Assembly (NCBI GenBank): GCA_035531315.1
Contig: DATKTD010000340.1
Coordinates: 6,160 to 70,159, forward strand
Direction of reading: 5' to 3'
Source of the DNA: CAIJMU01 sp035531315
GTDB taxonomy: Bacteria; Spirochaetota; Spirochaetia; Treponematales; Rectinemataceae
Length of the DNA: 64,000 bases
This document shows, piece by piece, positions 16,890 through 25,494 of this stretch. Each line of letters starts with the position of its first letter. The first letter of the stretch is position 1. A program made the position numbers and the translations under genes. The notes under the pieces were generated by a model. The model did not search any database. It was given only the letters and a program-made list of their open reading frames with translations, and had not been told where the DNA came from.

Positions 16890-18968
16890 GTGAAACCACG
16901 CAACTCCAGGCCCCGACAGGAGGCCGACGGAACGCGGGCAGAAAAGCCCGCGGATGAAGGCGCTCGCCTCCCCTTTTCCGATGACGCATCGTCACCGCTT
17001 CCGCGCTCCGCGGCACCCGGCAACGGCGATTCCGGCGAGGGGGGACAGGGCGGCCGCAGACGCCGCAGACGCAGACGCCATAGCGACGGCGGAGGCCAGG
17101 AACTCTTTCCCGAAGGCGCACAGGCGGAACGGCCCCCGGCACCCACCCAGCCGCAACAGGGCGGCGAGCCGACGCAGGGGGAAAAGGCCGGTCGAAAGCG
17201 TCGGCGGAAACGCCATGATTCTGTCGAAGGCAAGGGCCAGGACCTAGGGCAAGGGCAAGGGCAAGGGCAAGGGCAGAGCAAGTACCAGGGACAAGGCCAG
17301 GGTCAAGACGTCCCCGGGACAGCCGCAAGACGAGGACCCCAGGATCCGTTCCGAAAAGGGGACCCCCGCCAGAAACGCCGCCTTGACGATGGCCACCGCG
17401 CGGGACCCCAGCCCGACTATCGCGGTAGACAGCAACGCCCCGGCCCCGAGGGACATCGCCGCCCCGAGGGCAATGACCGCGGCGACAGGGGAAGACCACA
17501 GCATTTCGCTCCGCCCCCGAGGCCGCCACGGATCGACGAGAGGGTCTCCGTCTTCGGCCAAGGCGAAGACGACATCGAACTTCCCCCGGGCATAGCCGGC
17601 TTCGACGCCGAAGGAAGGCCCGTCTTCTCGAAACACGGGAGGCCGAGCGGCAAGAAACCCGTTTCGCCCGTGCGGACCCTCGAGTCCCTCTCGCCGGCGA
17701 CGCCCAGCCTGGCCCTCCTCCAACGCCTTGATGAGGCCATCGACGAGGTGGCTCCCCTCCAGCCCAAACACAAGGCCTCCCTGCGCGGCGATATCCGACA
17801 GCTCTGGGAAGACCTGACCTCCGATCGCGAACATCGCCCCGCCGACTACCTCGGGAACCCGGCTTCCCTCTCGGCCTATCTCCGCTACTTCCTCCCCTGG
17901 AATGTCTATCGCCTCTCGGCCATCCTCTCGAACGCGGACTTCTGCCTTCCCGACAAGGCGGTCATCGTCGACATCGGCTCCGGGCCCCTCACCTTCATTA
18001 TTGCGCTTTGGATCGCCCGCCCGGAACTCCGCGAGGTACCCCTCACGATCTATTGCCTCGACCGGGTCGAGCGCGTCATGGAGACGGGCCTCGCGATTTT
18101 CGAAACCCTCTGTCTCCGATCGGGATTCCCCGTCCCTCCCTGGAAGATAGATCTCCGCAAGGACGGCTTCGGCACGCCGGTACCCGAAAGGGCCCACCTC
18201 CTCGCCGCCGCCAACGTCTTCAACGAGTTCTTCTGGAAGGACAAGTCGAGCATTGGAGAGCGGGCCATCGAGATCGCGCGAAGCCTCCTCTCTTACCTCA
18301 GGCAGGACGGCAGCCTCTTCATCATGGAGCCGGGGGATCCCCGTTCGGGCGCCTTCATTTCCGCTTTGCGCGCCGGCCTGATCGCCGAGGGGGCGACCCC
18401 CCTCGGACCCTGTCCCCATGCCTACTCCTGCCCTTTCCCCGGCATCTTCAGGGGCTTGGCGCCCTTCGAACAAAGGCCGCATCATCCCAAGGGCGATCCC
18501 AACGTCGCCCCCTCTCGATTTCATCTCCATCCGGTCGTCATGCCGAGGAAGCGCGATAAATTCCCCTGGTGCCATTTCGGCGTCGATACCGACAGGGCCC
18601 CAGCCTGGCTTCGCGAGCGATCGGAGGAGGCTGGGCTCCCCAAGGAACGGGCCGTGCTTTCGTATCTTTGGGCCGCCCGCGGGGTCCTCGCCCGCCCGGT
18701 CGCCGCCCCCATCGCCGATCATCAACCGAGCGAAAAGGAAAGACGCGCCAGGGCGATCAATCACGGCATCCTCGTGCGCGTGGTATCGGAACCCTTCGCC
18801 CTTCCCGACGGCTCCTTCGGCCAATACGGCTGCTCCAATCTCGGCTATTCGATGCTTCGTCGTCCCCACGACGCGACGGCTTTCGAACCGGGCGACCTCC
18901 TCGAAGTCCAGGCCTCGCCGCTTCAGCGCAATGACGAAAAATCGGGTGCGGTAATCCTGCCCACTTGA
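16890..18968 (+). CDS. Rsm22/METTL17-like ribosomal-subunit methyltransferase with long basic N-terminal extension
   Basis: 692 residues from GTG 16890. Residues 1 to about 235 are low-complexity, rich in Arg, Gln and Gly (RRRRRRRH, GQGQGQGQ), with a hexamer repeat in the DNA. The Rsm22 core starts near TLESLSPATPSLALLQRL: RPADYLGNPASLSAYLRYFLPWNVYR, SAM motif VIVDIGSGPLTFIIALW, then AAANVFNEFFW. Cysteines in GPCPHAYSCP and KFPWCHFGVD are placed like the 4Fe-4S ligands of METTL17. It probably acts on or assembles the small ribosomal subunit; the extension may bind RNA. The start has no Shine-Dalgarno sequence; TACAGT lies 9 bases upstream. It ends just before the tRNA pair. Confidence 0.8.
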   Translation: MKPRNSRPRQEADGTRAEKPADEGARLPFSDDASSPLPRSAAPGNGDSGEGGQGGRRRRRRRRHSDGGGQELFPEGAQAERPPAPTQPQQGGEPTQGEKAGRKRRRKRHDSVEGKGQDLGQGQGQGQGQSKYQGQGQGQDVPGTAARRGPQDPFRKGDPRQKRRLDDGHRAGPQPDYRGRQQRPGPEGHRRPEGNDRGDRGRPQHFAPPPRPPRIDERVSVFGQGEDDIELPPGIAGFDAEGRPVFSKHGRPSGKKPVSPVRTLESLSPATPSLALLQRLDEAIDEVAPLQPKHKASLRGDIRQLWEDLTSDREHRPADYLGNPASLSAYLRYFLPWNVYRLSAILSNADFCLPDKAVIVDIGSGPLTFIIALWIARPELREVPLTIYCLDRVERVMETGLAIFETLCLRSGFPVPPWKIDLRKDGFGTPVPERAHLLAAANVFNEFFWKDKSSIGERAIEIARSLLSYLRQDGSLFIMEPGDPRSGAFISALRAGLIAEGATPLGPCPHAYSCPFPGIFRGLAPFEQRPHHPKGDPNVAPSRFHLHPVVMPRKRDKFPWCHFGVDTDRAPAWLRERSEEAGLPKERAVLSYLWAARGVLARPVAAPIADHQPSEKERRARAINHGILVRVVSEPFALPDGSFGQYGCSNLGYSMLRRPHDATAFEPGDLLEVQASPLQRNDEKSGAVILPT
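17247..17276 (+). repeat. In-frame hexamer tandem repeat
   Basis: Four perfect copies of GGGCAA (17247-17270) followed by GGGCAG encode alternating Gly-Gln in the Rsm22-like extension. Gains or losses of units keep the frame. Confidence 0.8.
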
Positions 18969-19015
18969 CAGTGAGGGCCTCCGTCAGCATAATCCCTCTT
19001 CGTCGGTAACGACAC

Positions 19016-19090
19016 GGGGGCGTGGCGAAGCTGGTTTATCGCGCCGGCCTGTCAAGCCGGAGATCGCGGGTTCAAGCCCCGTCGCTCCCG
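19016..19090 (+). tRNA. tRNA-Asp (anticodon GTC)
   Basis: Acceptor GGGGGCG pairs with CGCTCCC (one G-T), discriminator G, no encoded CCA. D-stem GCGA/TCGC. Anticodon stem CCGGC/GCCGG with loop CTGTCAA. T-arm GCGGG-TTCAAGC-CCCGT. Confidence 0.93.
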
Positions 19091-19091
19091 T

Positions 19092-19120
19092 AGCCCCGTC
19101 CTTCGACGGGGCTTTTTTTT
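19092..19120 (+). terminator. Intrinsic terminator between the two tRNAs
   Basis: Stem AGCCCCGTC / GACGGGGCT with loop CTTC and eight T residues. The T-run ends exactly one base before tRNA-Pro. Confidence 0.85.
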
Positions 19121-19193
19121 CGGGCTGTAGCGCAGGGGCTAGCGCGCTTGGTTCGGGACCAAGAGATCGACGGTTCAAATCCGTCCAGCCCGA
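19121..19193 (+). tRNA. tRNA-Pro (anticodon CGG)
   Basis: Acceptor CGGGCTG/CAGCCCG, discriminator A, no encoded CCA. Anticodon stem CTTGG/CCAAG with loop TTCGGGA. T-arm GACGG-TTCAAAT-CCGTC. No promoter of its own is obvious between the preceding terminator and the gene. Confidence 0.93.
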
Positions 19194-19198
19194 CTTTG

Positions 19199-19233
19199 AA
19201 AAAGAGCCATCCGCGAGGATGGCTCTTTTTTTT
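19199..19233 (+). terminator. Bidirectional terminator between tRNA-Pro and the dnaE-like gene
   Basis: AAAAAGAGCCATCC / GGATGGCTCTTTTT with loop GCGA has A and T tracts on both sides. It can end transcription from the tRNAs and, read on the minus strand, from the polymerase operon that ends at 19233. Confidence 0.85.
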
Positions 19234-22193
19234 CAAGGATCGGACGGATTTGGGCTCGGCGTGGCCCTCGCCTTCTCGATACTCGAGATAGTGACCGTGA
19301 TCGCCCCACGATCGTCTTCAACTAGTCCCCTGATGACGAGTGGCCGCTGTTCGAACAGAAGGTGCCGATAGAGCTCATACTCCTCGGGGAAGAGGGTCGT
19401 CTCGTAGAGCGCAGTCTCGTCCTCGAAGGAGAGGAACTCCATTGTCTCATCCTCGGAGGTCAGAACAGATTTTGCCGTTATCGGCCATCCGACGAGCTCG
19501 ACTCGCCGACCTACGAGGGCGGGGATATCCTTGCCGAGCACCCTTGTCTTCGATACCAATAGGCCCGGCCATAGCTCAAGGGGATGGACTTCCAGGGTCG
19601 TCCCCAAGTAGCGCATATCGGACTCGAGTTGCTTTCTTGCCGATTCGCGTTTCCGCTTCCGAAGCGGCACTACCGGGCCATCGGCCTCGAAGAGTTCGCC
19701 TTGCTTATCGCTATGCCTTTCGCTGACCGCTTGGACCGAGAGTAGGCGCATGAGCTTGGCTGCGCTCGACAGTTCGCTCGAAACCGAGTCTACCGCGCCG
19801 GAACCGACAAGAGCTTCGGCGTCGTCTCGGCCGGGCCCTACCCGTCTCGCGAAGTCGTCGATTGAGACATAGCTGCCGCCACGCCTCCGCTCCTCGACGA
19901 TCCTCTTCACGGTCGCTGAGTTGAGGGAGCCGATCATCTCGAGACCGAAGCGAATGGTCCTCCCCTTCCCTCTACACCGAAAATCGCTGTCGTTAATGTC
20001 TGGAGACAGCAGATTGAGTCCCATCCTGCGCGATTCGCTCGCATAGGCCAAAGTCGAGTAGAAGCCGCCGTGGTTCGACATAACCGCCGCCATGAACTCG
20101 GCCGGGTGATGCCTCCGAAGGTAAGCCGACTTGAAGGAGAGCATCGCGTAGCTCGCGCTATGCGCCTTGACGAAGGAGTAACCGGAGAACGACTCGATCA
20201 TGGCCCAGACATCGGCAACAGTCTTCTCGTCGACGCCTTTTGCCTTGGCTCCAGCGAAGAACTTTGCGCGATACGTCTCGAGCCTGATCTTCACGTCTTT
20301 CTTCGAGAGGACCTTCCTGATGCCGTCCGCCTCGGCGGCCGTGAAGTCCGCCAAGGCCACGGCAGCTTTGCAGGTATCCTCCTGGTAGCACATGATCCCG
20401 TAGCTCTCGTCGAAGAGCCCAACGAGGAGGGGGTGGAGCGGAGGATACTTCTTCCCACGTAGCCTATCGACGTACTCGTTGATGTACTTGTTGGCCGCGG
20501 GCCTGATGATCGACGAGTGGATCACGAGGTGCTCGAAGTCCCCGGCCTTCGTCTTCTTCTGCAGGAGGCGCATCGCGGGCGACTCGACATAGAAGACGCC
20601 CATGGTGTCGCCCCGCGCTATCAGCTCTACGGTTTCGGGATCGTCTATGGGCATCCACGCCGTTTCGTCGATCTCTGTTCCATTCTCTCGAAGGTTGGCG
20701 AGGGCGTCGCGGACTACCGCCAGGGAGCGATTGCCGAGAAGGTCGATCTTCACGAGCCCCGCGTCTTCGACTCCTTCCTTGTCCCATGCCGTTACTCGGA
20801 TACCCGTGCCCGTCCTCTCGAGCGGCACGTGACTCGACAGCTCATCCGGCACGATGATGACGCCGCCCGAGTGAACCCCCAGATGGCGAGGGAAGCCGAC
20901 TATCCTGTGCGCGAGGCTCGCGATCTCCTTCCAGATCTCGTCGACATCGCCCATCGCCTTTTCCGCGTCGATAGTCGTCGAGCGCTCGAAGGCTCCTATC
21001 TCACCGTCGGGCATTCCGTAGGCATGGGCGGCTTCCCTGAGCGCCGACCGCGACTGGAAGCAGACATGGTTGGCCACTCGCGAGGCCCGCGTCTCGCCAT
21101 ACTGGGCTATCACCTTGGCGAGCAGCTCATCGCGCTCGTCCCAGGCAAAGTCCACGTCTATATCCGGCGGGTCCTTCCGGCCGGGGTTGAGGAAGCGCTC
21201 GAAGTAGAGGCTATGTCGGATGGGGTCCACGTCCGTGATCCCGAGGCAGTAGGAGACGATGCTCGCGGCGGCGCTGCCCCTCCCGCATGTTCTCGACGCC
21301 TTCCGCGCGATCTCCCTAACGACGAGAAAGTAATCGGCGAAACGCTTCTCGTCGATGACCCCGAGTTCGTACTCGACACGCTTTCGGATAGGCTCGGTGA
21401 GTTCCCCATAGCGCCGTCGCGCTCCCTCATAGACCAGCTCGCGCAGCATGGCCGTCGAGCCGCCATTCGTTTCAGCCGGACCAAAGGCCGGGAAGACGAA
21501 TCCGCCGAAAAGGCTAGTCTTCACAACGCGTTCGACGAGGGCCTCGTTCTCCTCGAGGGCCTCGGGTAAGTCGGCATAGATCTTTAACAGGGTATCCGGG
21601 CTTGGCAGCAAAGACGAGTCGCTCGCGAGCTCCTCCTCGCGGACCTCCGATACGGTCTTCTTCTTTCCTATGGCGACGAGGAGCCGCTGCAAGGACCTAT
21701 CTTCCGGAACCAGGAAGCGGACCTCTCCCGTCGCCATGCAGGGCGAGCCCCTTGCCTTGAGACGCCGCCATGAGGCTTTGTCGACGGAGGAAGCGAGCGC
21801 ATAGAGTCCGCCGCGCCCCTGGCCCGTTTCTAGAAGCGCGATGTCGTCGGTGATTACCGCAAGGCCATCCAGGTCGGCGAGGATGGCCGCTCGGGCGTCG
21901 AAGGCTCCCGCCGCGCGCTCGGTGAGAAGGCGCGTTATGCGCGAGAATCCCCGATCGTTCTCCGCGATGAGGACGGCCCGTCCGCCCTCGTAGACGAGCT
22001 CCGTTCCGAGAATCGGCTTCAGGCCCGCGCTGTCGCAGGCCTCTATGAAGGTCGGCAGTCCATGGACGCCGTTACGGTCAGTCAGGGCGATGGCGCCATA
22101 CCCCAGCTCCCTCGCCCGTTTGGCGAGGTCGGCGGGTGGGATCACGCCATAGTGGAAGGAGTAGGTCGAGGACACGAGGAGCGGCGCGATCAT
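19233..22193 (-). CDS. DnaE2/ImuC-like error-prone DNA polymerase III alpha subunit
   Basis: 986 residues, shorter than replicative DnaE (about 1160). The N-terminal PHP domain (YSFHYGVIPPADLAKRARELGYGAIALTDRNGVHGLPTF) has lost the HxH of active PHP domains, as in DnaE2. The palm has GRGSAAASIVSYCLGITDVDP and the catalytic PDIDVDFAWDERDELL. Helix-hairpin-helix and OB-like regions follow; no tau-binding tail is evident. Translationally coupled (ATGA) to the inactive Y-family polymerase upstream. Role: lesion-bypass polymerase of a mutasome, by analogy with ImuB/ImuC cassettes. It could be mis-annotated as the replicative DnaE. Confidence 0.85.
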   Translation of the reverse strand: MIAPLLVSSTYSFHYGVIPPADLAKRARELGYGAIALTDRNGVHGLPTFIEACDSAGLKPILGTELVYEGGRAVLIAENDRGFSRITRLLTERAAGAFDARAAILADLDGLAVITDDIALLETGQGRGGLYALASSVDKASWRRLKARGSPCMATGEVRFLVPEDRSLQRLLVAIGKKKTVSEVREEELASDSSLLPSPDTLLKIYADLPEALEENEALVERVVKTSLFGGFVFPAFGPAETNGGSTAMLRELVYEGARRRYGELTEPIRKRVEYELGVIDEKRFADYFLVVREIARKASRTCGRGSAAASIVSYCLGITDVDPIRHSLYFERFLNPGRKDPPDIDVDFAWDERDELLAKVIAQYGETRASRVANHVCFQSRSALREAAHAYGMPDGEIGAFERSTTIDAEKAMGDVDEIWKEIASLAHRIVGFPRHLGVHSGGVIIVPDELSSHVPLERTGTGIRVTAWDKEGVEDAGLVKIDLLGNRSLAVVRDALANLRENGTEIDETAWMPIDDPETVELIARGDTMGVFYVESPAMRLLQKKTKAGDFEHLVIHSSIIRPAANKYINEYVDRLRGKKYPPLHPLLVGLFDESYGIMCYQEDTCKAAVALADFTAAEADGIRKVLSKKDVKIRLETYRAKFFAGAKAKGVDEKTVADVWAMIESFSGYSFVKAHSASYAMLSFKSAYLRRHHPAEFMAAVMSNHGGFYSTLAYASESRRMGLNLLSPDINDSDFRCRGKGRTIRFGLEMIGSLNSATVKRIVEERRRGGSYVSIDDFARRVGPGRDDAEALVGSGAVDSVSSELSSAAKLMRLLSVQAVSERHSDKQGELFEADGPVVPLRKRKRESARKQLESDMRYLGTTLEVHPLELWPGLLVSKTRVLGKDIPALVGRRVELVGWPITAKSVLTSEDETMEFLSFEDETALYETTLFPEEYELYRHLLFEQRPLVIRGLVEDDRGAITVTISSIEKARATPSPNPSDP

Positions 22194-23515
22194 GACGAAT
22201 TACCAGACCCTTCGATCGTAGTGCGACACGCGAGGTGTGTCGTGAAATTGAGGTGGGCCTTCGTGTAGCGGCTCCCAGCTTGACGAATCGCCGGCCGCGA
22301 TTCGTCAAGCTGGCCAATGCGTATGTCGTGCAACTTTCGAAAGCCGCTATTGTCCTTCACCGTAAAAGTGGCGCAGGACTCTATCGCGTCGAGCCCGAAG
22401 CGGCCATGTATCTTGTCCAGGGCGTTTTGGAGCTTCGATAGCCTCGCGTCTCTAGGCTCGAAGAGATCGAGCTCAGGTCCGGCGGACTCTATCTCCGAAA
22501 GTCGGAGCCCGAGCCGCCTGATCCTCACGCGGCGCTTGCGCGCGGCTTCAAGCGCCGTCTTGGCTATCGCGGCCAGCTCATCGTCCCTTGCGACAACTCG
22601 CGCGATCCTCGCCCTCCCGTAGCTTCGCATCCCGTCGGTGTACCCCAGCTCGACGGAAGCCTGCCTCGCTCCCCGGCCTTCCTTACGCAACGCGAACCCC
22701 AGTTCCGCGACGAGGCCTTGGAGTCGCAGCCTCAGGACTTCCGGGTCGGTCGTGTCGGGCTCGAAGACGAGGTCGCCGGCGACCGCTCGCCGTTCGGGAG
22801 GCTCCGGGTCCACAGGCGATGTATCTACTCCCCGCGCCCTCGTCACAAGCTCGGGGCCTCGGGATCCTATCGCCCGCGCCTCGCGCTCGGATAGGTCCGC
22901 TAGGTCGCCTATCTCGTCGATATCCAACAGGCCGAAGCGCCCCAGCAGCGCGGGACCTACTCCGGGCAGGAGCCCGACGGGCTGCATGCGTATGAGTCCG
23001 CCCTCTTCGTTCGGCGAGAGAGCCACGAATCCGGCGGGGCGGAAGACCCGCGTCGCGACCTTGCTCACGGTCTTGTTCGTCGAGAGCGCGATGCTCGGCG
23101 ACAAGCCCGTCTCTTCCCTGATGTCTCTCCGGAGCCTCTGCGCCGCATCCTCGGGAACGCCGAAGAGCCGAGTAGTGCCGCGGAGATCGATGAATAGGTG
23201 CCCTCGTCCCGCGCGCTCCACGATGGGCGTGTACTCGAGGCCGATGCGCCAGAGCCTCTCTTCGGCAGCGGTGTAGAGCTCGGGGCGCGGGGCCTTGACC
23301 TCGAGATCCCTACACAGGTTTCGCGCGAGCGAGAGAACCATGCCGCGACGCAGGCCCTCGCGATGCGCCTGGGGCGATAGATCGAGAACTACCGAGCGCG
23401 GCGCGTCCATGTTCGCCACGACGAAGGGCCGGCCGCGAAGCGACCTGTCGAGCCCTTCTTCGAGCGCGGCCATGATGCCGACGGCATTGACGTGGAGGAT
23501 CGTTCCCGACGACAT
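22190..23515 (-). CDS. ImuB-like, catalytically altered Y-family DNA polymerase
   Basis: 441 residues with a full Y-family layout. The first catalytic motif, normally VDMDAFF, reads ILHVNAVGIMAAL, so both carboxylates are gone. The second, normally SIDEAYLD, reads FIDLRGTTRLFG and keeps only one acid. Little-finger region is present, and PELDLFEP near residue 355 resembles a beta-clamp-binding QLxLF motif. This is the pattern of ImuB-type hub proteins that recruit DnaE2 to the clamp without polymerising. It starts 9 bases after the DUF72 stop and overlaps the dnaE-like gene by ATGA. Lack of catalysis is inferred from residues only. Confidence 0.8.
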   Translation of the reverse strand: MSSGTILHVNAVGIMAALEEGLDRSLRGRPFVVANMDAPRSVVLDLSPQAHREGLRRGMVLSLARNLCRDLEVKAPRPELYTAAEERLWRIGLEYTPIVERAGRGHLFIDLRGTTRLFGVPEDAAQRLRRDIREETGLSPSIALSTNKTVSKVATRVFRPAGFVALSPNEEGGLIRMQPVGLLPGVGPALLGRFGLLDIDEIGDLADLSEREARAIGSRGPELVTRARGVDTSPVDPEPPERRAVAGDLVFEPDTTDPEVLRLRLQGLVAELGFALRKEGRGARQASVELGYTDGMRSYGRARIARVVARDDELAAIAKTALEAARKRRVRIRRLGLRLSEIESAGPELDLFEPRDARLSKLQNALDKIHGRFGLDAIESCATFTVKDNSGFRKLHDIRIGQLDESRPAIRQAGSRYTKAHLNFTTHLACRTTIEGSGNSS

Positions 23516-23524
23516 CGGCCGATC

Positions 23525-24334
23525 CTAGATGAGCTTCGCGCCCGTCGCGAGGGCCACGAGTTCTTTCGCGTTTGTGGGCGCGGCGCCGTGCCTATGGTTG
23601 TTGAAGAAGACACGCAGCTTCTTCGCCTGCGTGCTCATGGCCTCGAGCCGAGGCACCCAGGCCGAAAGCTCGTCTTTCGAGTAAAGATACTCGTAGCGCG
23701 AGCCTGCGTCGCCGTTCCACCATGTCGCCTCGTTGCGGCCATGGAAGCGGACATAGGCGATATCGGAGGTGACGAGATCGGAGAGAGGGGGTAGACCCTC
23801 GAGCCGCGGGACATCGACGGAGCAGAGCCCGACCCTTCGTTCCTTGAGTCCGTCGATCACCCTGGCGTTGAACCAGTCGGCGCCACGGAACTCCACGACC
23901 AAGGGAAACGAGGATAAGGCCTTCAAGACCTTGTCGAGATACCGCCGCTCTTCGTCATTGTAGTGGAAGGAATAAGGGAACTCGAGGAGAACGGCGCATA
24001 GCCGCCCTGATTCCTGGAGGGGAACGACCCCCCTCGAGAACTCCGCTACACTATCTCGCCAGGTCGCGGGATCGATCTTGTGGGTGAGGGTCTTGTTGGC
24101 CTTGATCGCGAAGTCGATAGGCTTTCGCGTTTGACCGAGGAGTTTACGGATGTTTTCGGCCTTCGGCATTCCGTAGTAGCTGAAGTTGAGCTCGACCGAG
24201 CCAAATGCCTGGCTGTATGACCCCAGATACTCCCTCCGACCGATACCCTTGAGGTAGAGAACACCCTCCCATTCGGGATAGTCGTAGCCCGATGTTCCGA
24301 TGCGGATATCGGGCAGGCCTTCCGGATCAACCAT
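23525..24334 (-). CDS. DUF72 (YecE-like) family protein
   Basis: 269 residues. Family motifs are IRIGTSGYDYPEWEG, YSQAFGSVELNFSYYG, FAIKANKTLTH, FPLVVEFRGADWF and YVRFHGRN. The fold is a TIM-barrel-like domain of unknown function. First gene of the three-gene translesion cassette, in the position that ImuA or a recombinase-like gene takes elsewhere. ATG 24334 has no Shine-Dalgarno sequence, and its -10 (TAAAAT) ends 5 bases upstream. A DNA-repair role is suggested only by the company it keeps. Confidence 0.85.
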   Translation of the reverse strand: MVDPEGLPDIRIGTSGYDYPEWEGVLYLKGIGRREYLGSYSQAFGSVELNFSYYGMPKAENIRKLLGQTRKPIDFAIKANKTLTHKIDPATWRDSVAEFSRGVVPLQESGRLCAVLLEFPYSFHYNDEERRYLDKVLKALSSFPLVVEFRGADWFNARVIDGLKERRVGLCSVDVPRLEGLPPLSDLVTSDIAYVRFHGRNEATWWNGDAGSRYEYLYSKDELSAWVPRLEAMSTQAKKLRVFFNNHRHGAAPTNAKELVALATGAKLI

Positions 24335-24339
24335 ACCAT

Positions 24340-24368
24340 ATTTTACTATACACCTGTATAGTCTTCAA
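24340..24368 (-). promoter_or_regulatory. Promoter with 18-bp operator palindrome (damage-response candidate)
   Basis: On the minus strand TTGAAG, a 17-base spacer and TAAAAT form a sigma-70 promoter. The spacer is filled by the palindrome ACTATACAGGTGTATAGT (24345-24362; 8-bp arms, 2-base centre). A repressor bound there would block both promoter elements. LexA is the obvious candidate, because the genes are translesion polymerases, but no lexA is in the window. Confidence 0.65.
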
Positions 24369-24435
24369 GGGCCGCGGGAGAAGCTAGGCACGATCCCCTT
24401 GTCTTCGCCTACAATGGCTTAGGGAGATACAAGCC

Positions 24436-25458
24436 ATGAATTCGATTCGCAGATCCGCCCTCGCGCTCATGCTGATATTCGCCTGCTTCTTCGCGGCCGA
24501 CCTGGCTGCCCAAGGTTTCAAGCTGCCCGGGGTCACTCTGCCCGCCGCCGCCCCGCTTCCCACCGCCGAAATCACCGGCTTCCAGCTCAAGGCCATCAGC
24601 CTCCGCGATGTCACCTTTCGCTTCGAGCTTACCGTCAAAAACCCCTACCCCGTTCAGCTGTCTTTTTCGGGCATGGACATGAATTTCTCGGTCGAGGGCC
24701 AGAGGGTCTTCTCCGCGAAGAGCCAGGGAGGTTTCGCGGTTCCTGCCGGCAATACGAAGACCAATAGCTTCGACGTAACCCTGACCTACGACAGCATCAT
24801 CGCCCTGGTCAAGAATTATGTGGACAAGGACTGGCTCGACACCACCATCGACGGCCAGCTCACCATTCCCCTGCCGAGGATCGCCGCCTTCCCCACCCTG
24901 CCACCCGACGTCAGTTTCAGTTATAAACTCGACAAGAAGATCCCGGCCATCAAGCCCAAGGTCGAAATCCTGAATTTCACCGTCAAGGCGCCCAGCGCCG
25001 CCGAGGTTTCAAAGGGGCTGGCCAGTGCCGCCTCGAAGGCCAAGCCCGAGGCCGTGGCCAACTTCTTCGGCGCCCTCGCGGCCGGCAAAAAGCCCGAGGT
25101 GGCCCCCATCAAGCCGACGGACATCGACGTGCCCTTCACTGTGGGCTTTACCCTGGCCATCCAGAACGAAGCCAAGGCTCCCCTCGGTTTCGACAGCATG
25201 GACTACAGCCTGACCATCGGAGGCAATGACCTCCTTCAGGGCGGCAGCAGCCAGGTCCGCAGTGTCGGCAACCTCACCATGGTCACCATCGAATCGACCT
25301 TCAGTTCGCGAAAGCTCGCCCAGGCGGTCATCGATGTCTTCTCGGCGAGGAAGGGAAGTTTCCGCGTCGTCGGCAAGGCGAGCCTCGTGCTGCCCAAGGA
25401 AGTCAGCGCCAGCCCCCTCCCCCTGAGCTTCGACGAATCCGGGAATTTCTCCATGTAG
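24436..25458 (+). CDS. Exported LEA type 2 (WHy-domain) protein
   Basis: 340 residues. Signal peptide about 1-25 (ALALMLIFACFFAADLAAQG). Two LEA14/WHy-like domains follow: FRFELTVKNPYPVQLSFSGMD with FAVPAGNTKTNSF in the first, and FTLAIQNEAKAPLGFDSMDY with GGSSQVRSVGN in the second. An Ala/Lys-rich linker lies at about 190-225. Periplasmic; function unknown, the family is linked to desiccation and stress. ATG 24436 follows TTAGGGAGATACAAGCC. TACAAT (24406-24411) may be its -10. Divergent from the translesion cassette and convergent with selB. Confidence 0.8.
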   Translation: MNSIRRSALALMLIFACFFAADLAAQGFKLPGVTLPAAAPLPTAEITGFQLKAISLRDVTFRFELTVKNPYPVQLSFSGMDMNFSVEGQRVFSAKSQGGFAVPAGNTKTNSFDVTLTYDSIIALVKNYVDKDWLDTTIDGQLTIPLPRIAAFPTLPPDVSFSYKLDKKIPAIKPKVEILNFTVKAPSAAEVSKGLASAASKAKPEAVANFFGALAAGKKPEVAPIKPTDIDVPFTVGFTLAIQNEAKAPLGFDSMDYSLTIGGNDLLQGGSSQVRSVGNLTMVTIESTFSSRKLAQAVIDVFSARKGSFRVVGKASLVLPKEVSASPLPLSFDESGNFSM

Positions 25459-25494
25459 AGTAGCGGCTTCGCGATGGGAAGGCGGCCGGGACGT

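Noticed and set aside
22190..23515. Active DNA polymerase IV (DinB)
   Set aside because: The catalytic acids of both metal-binding motifs are replaced.
23522..23527. TAGGAT 6 bases before the ImuB-like start as another leaderless promoter
   Set aside because: It overlaps the stop codon of the upstream DUF72 gene in a tight operon, so it is probably coincidental.
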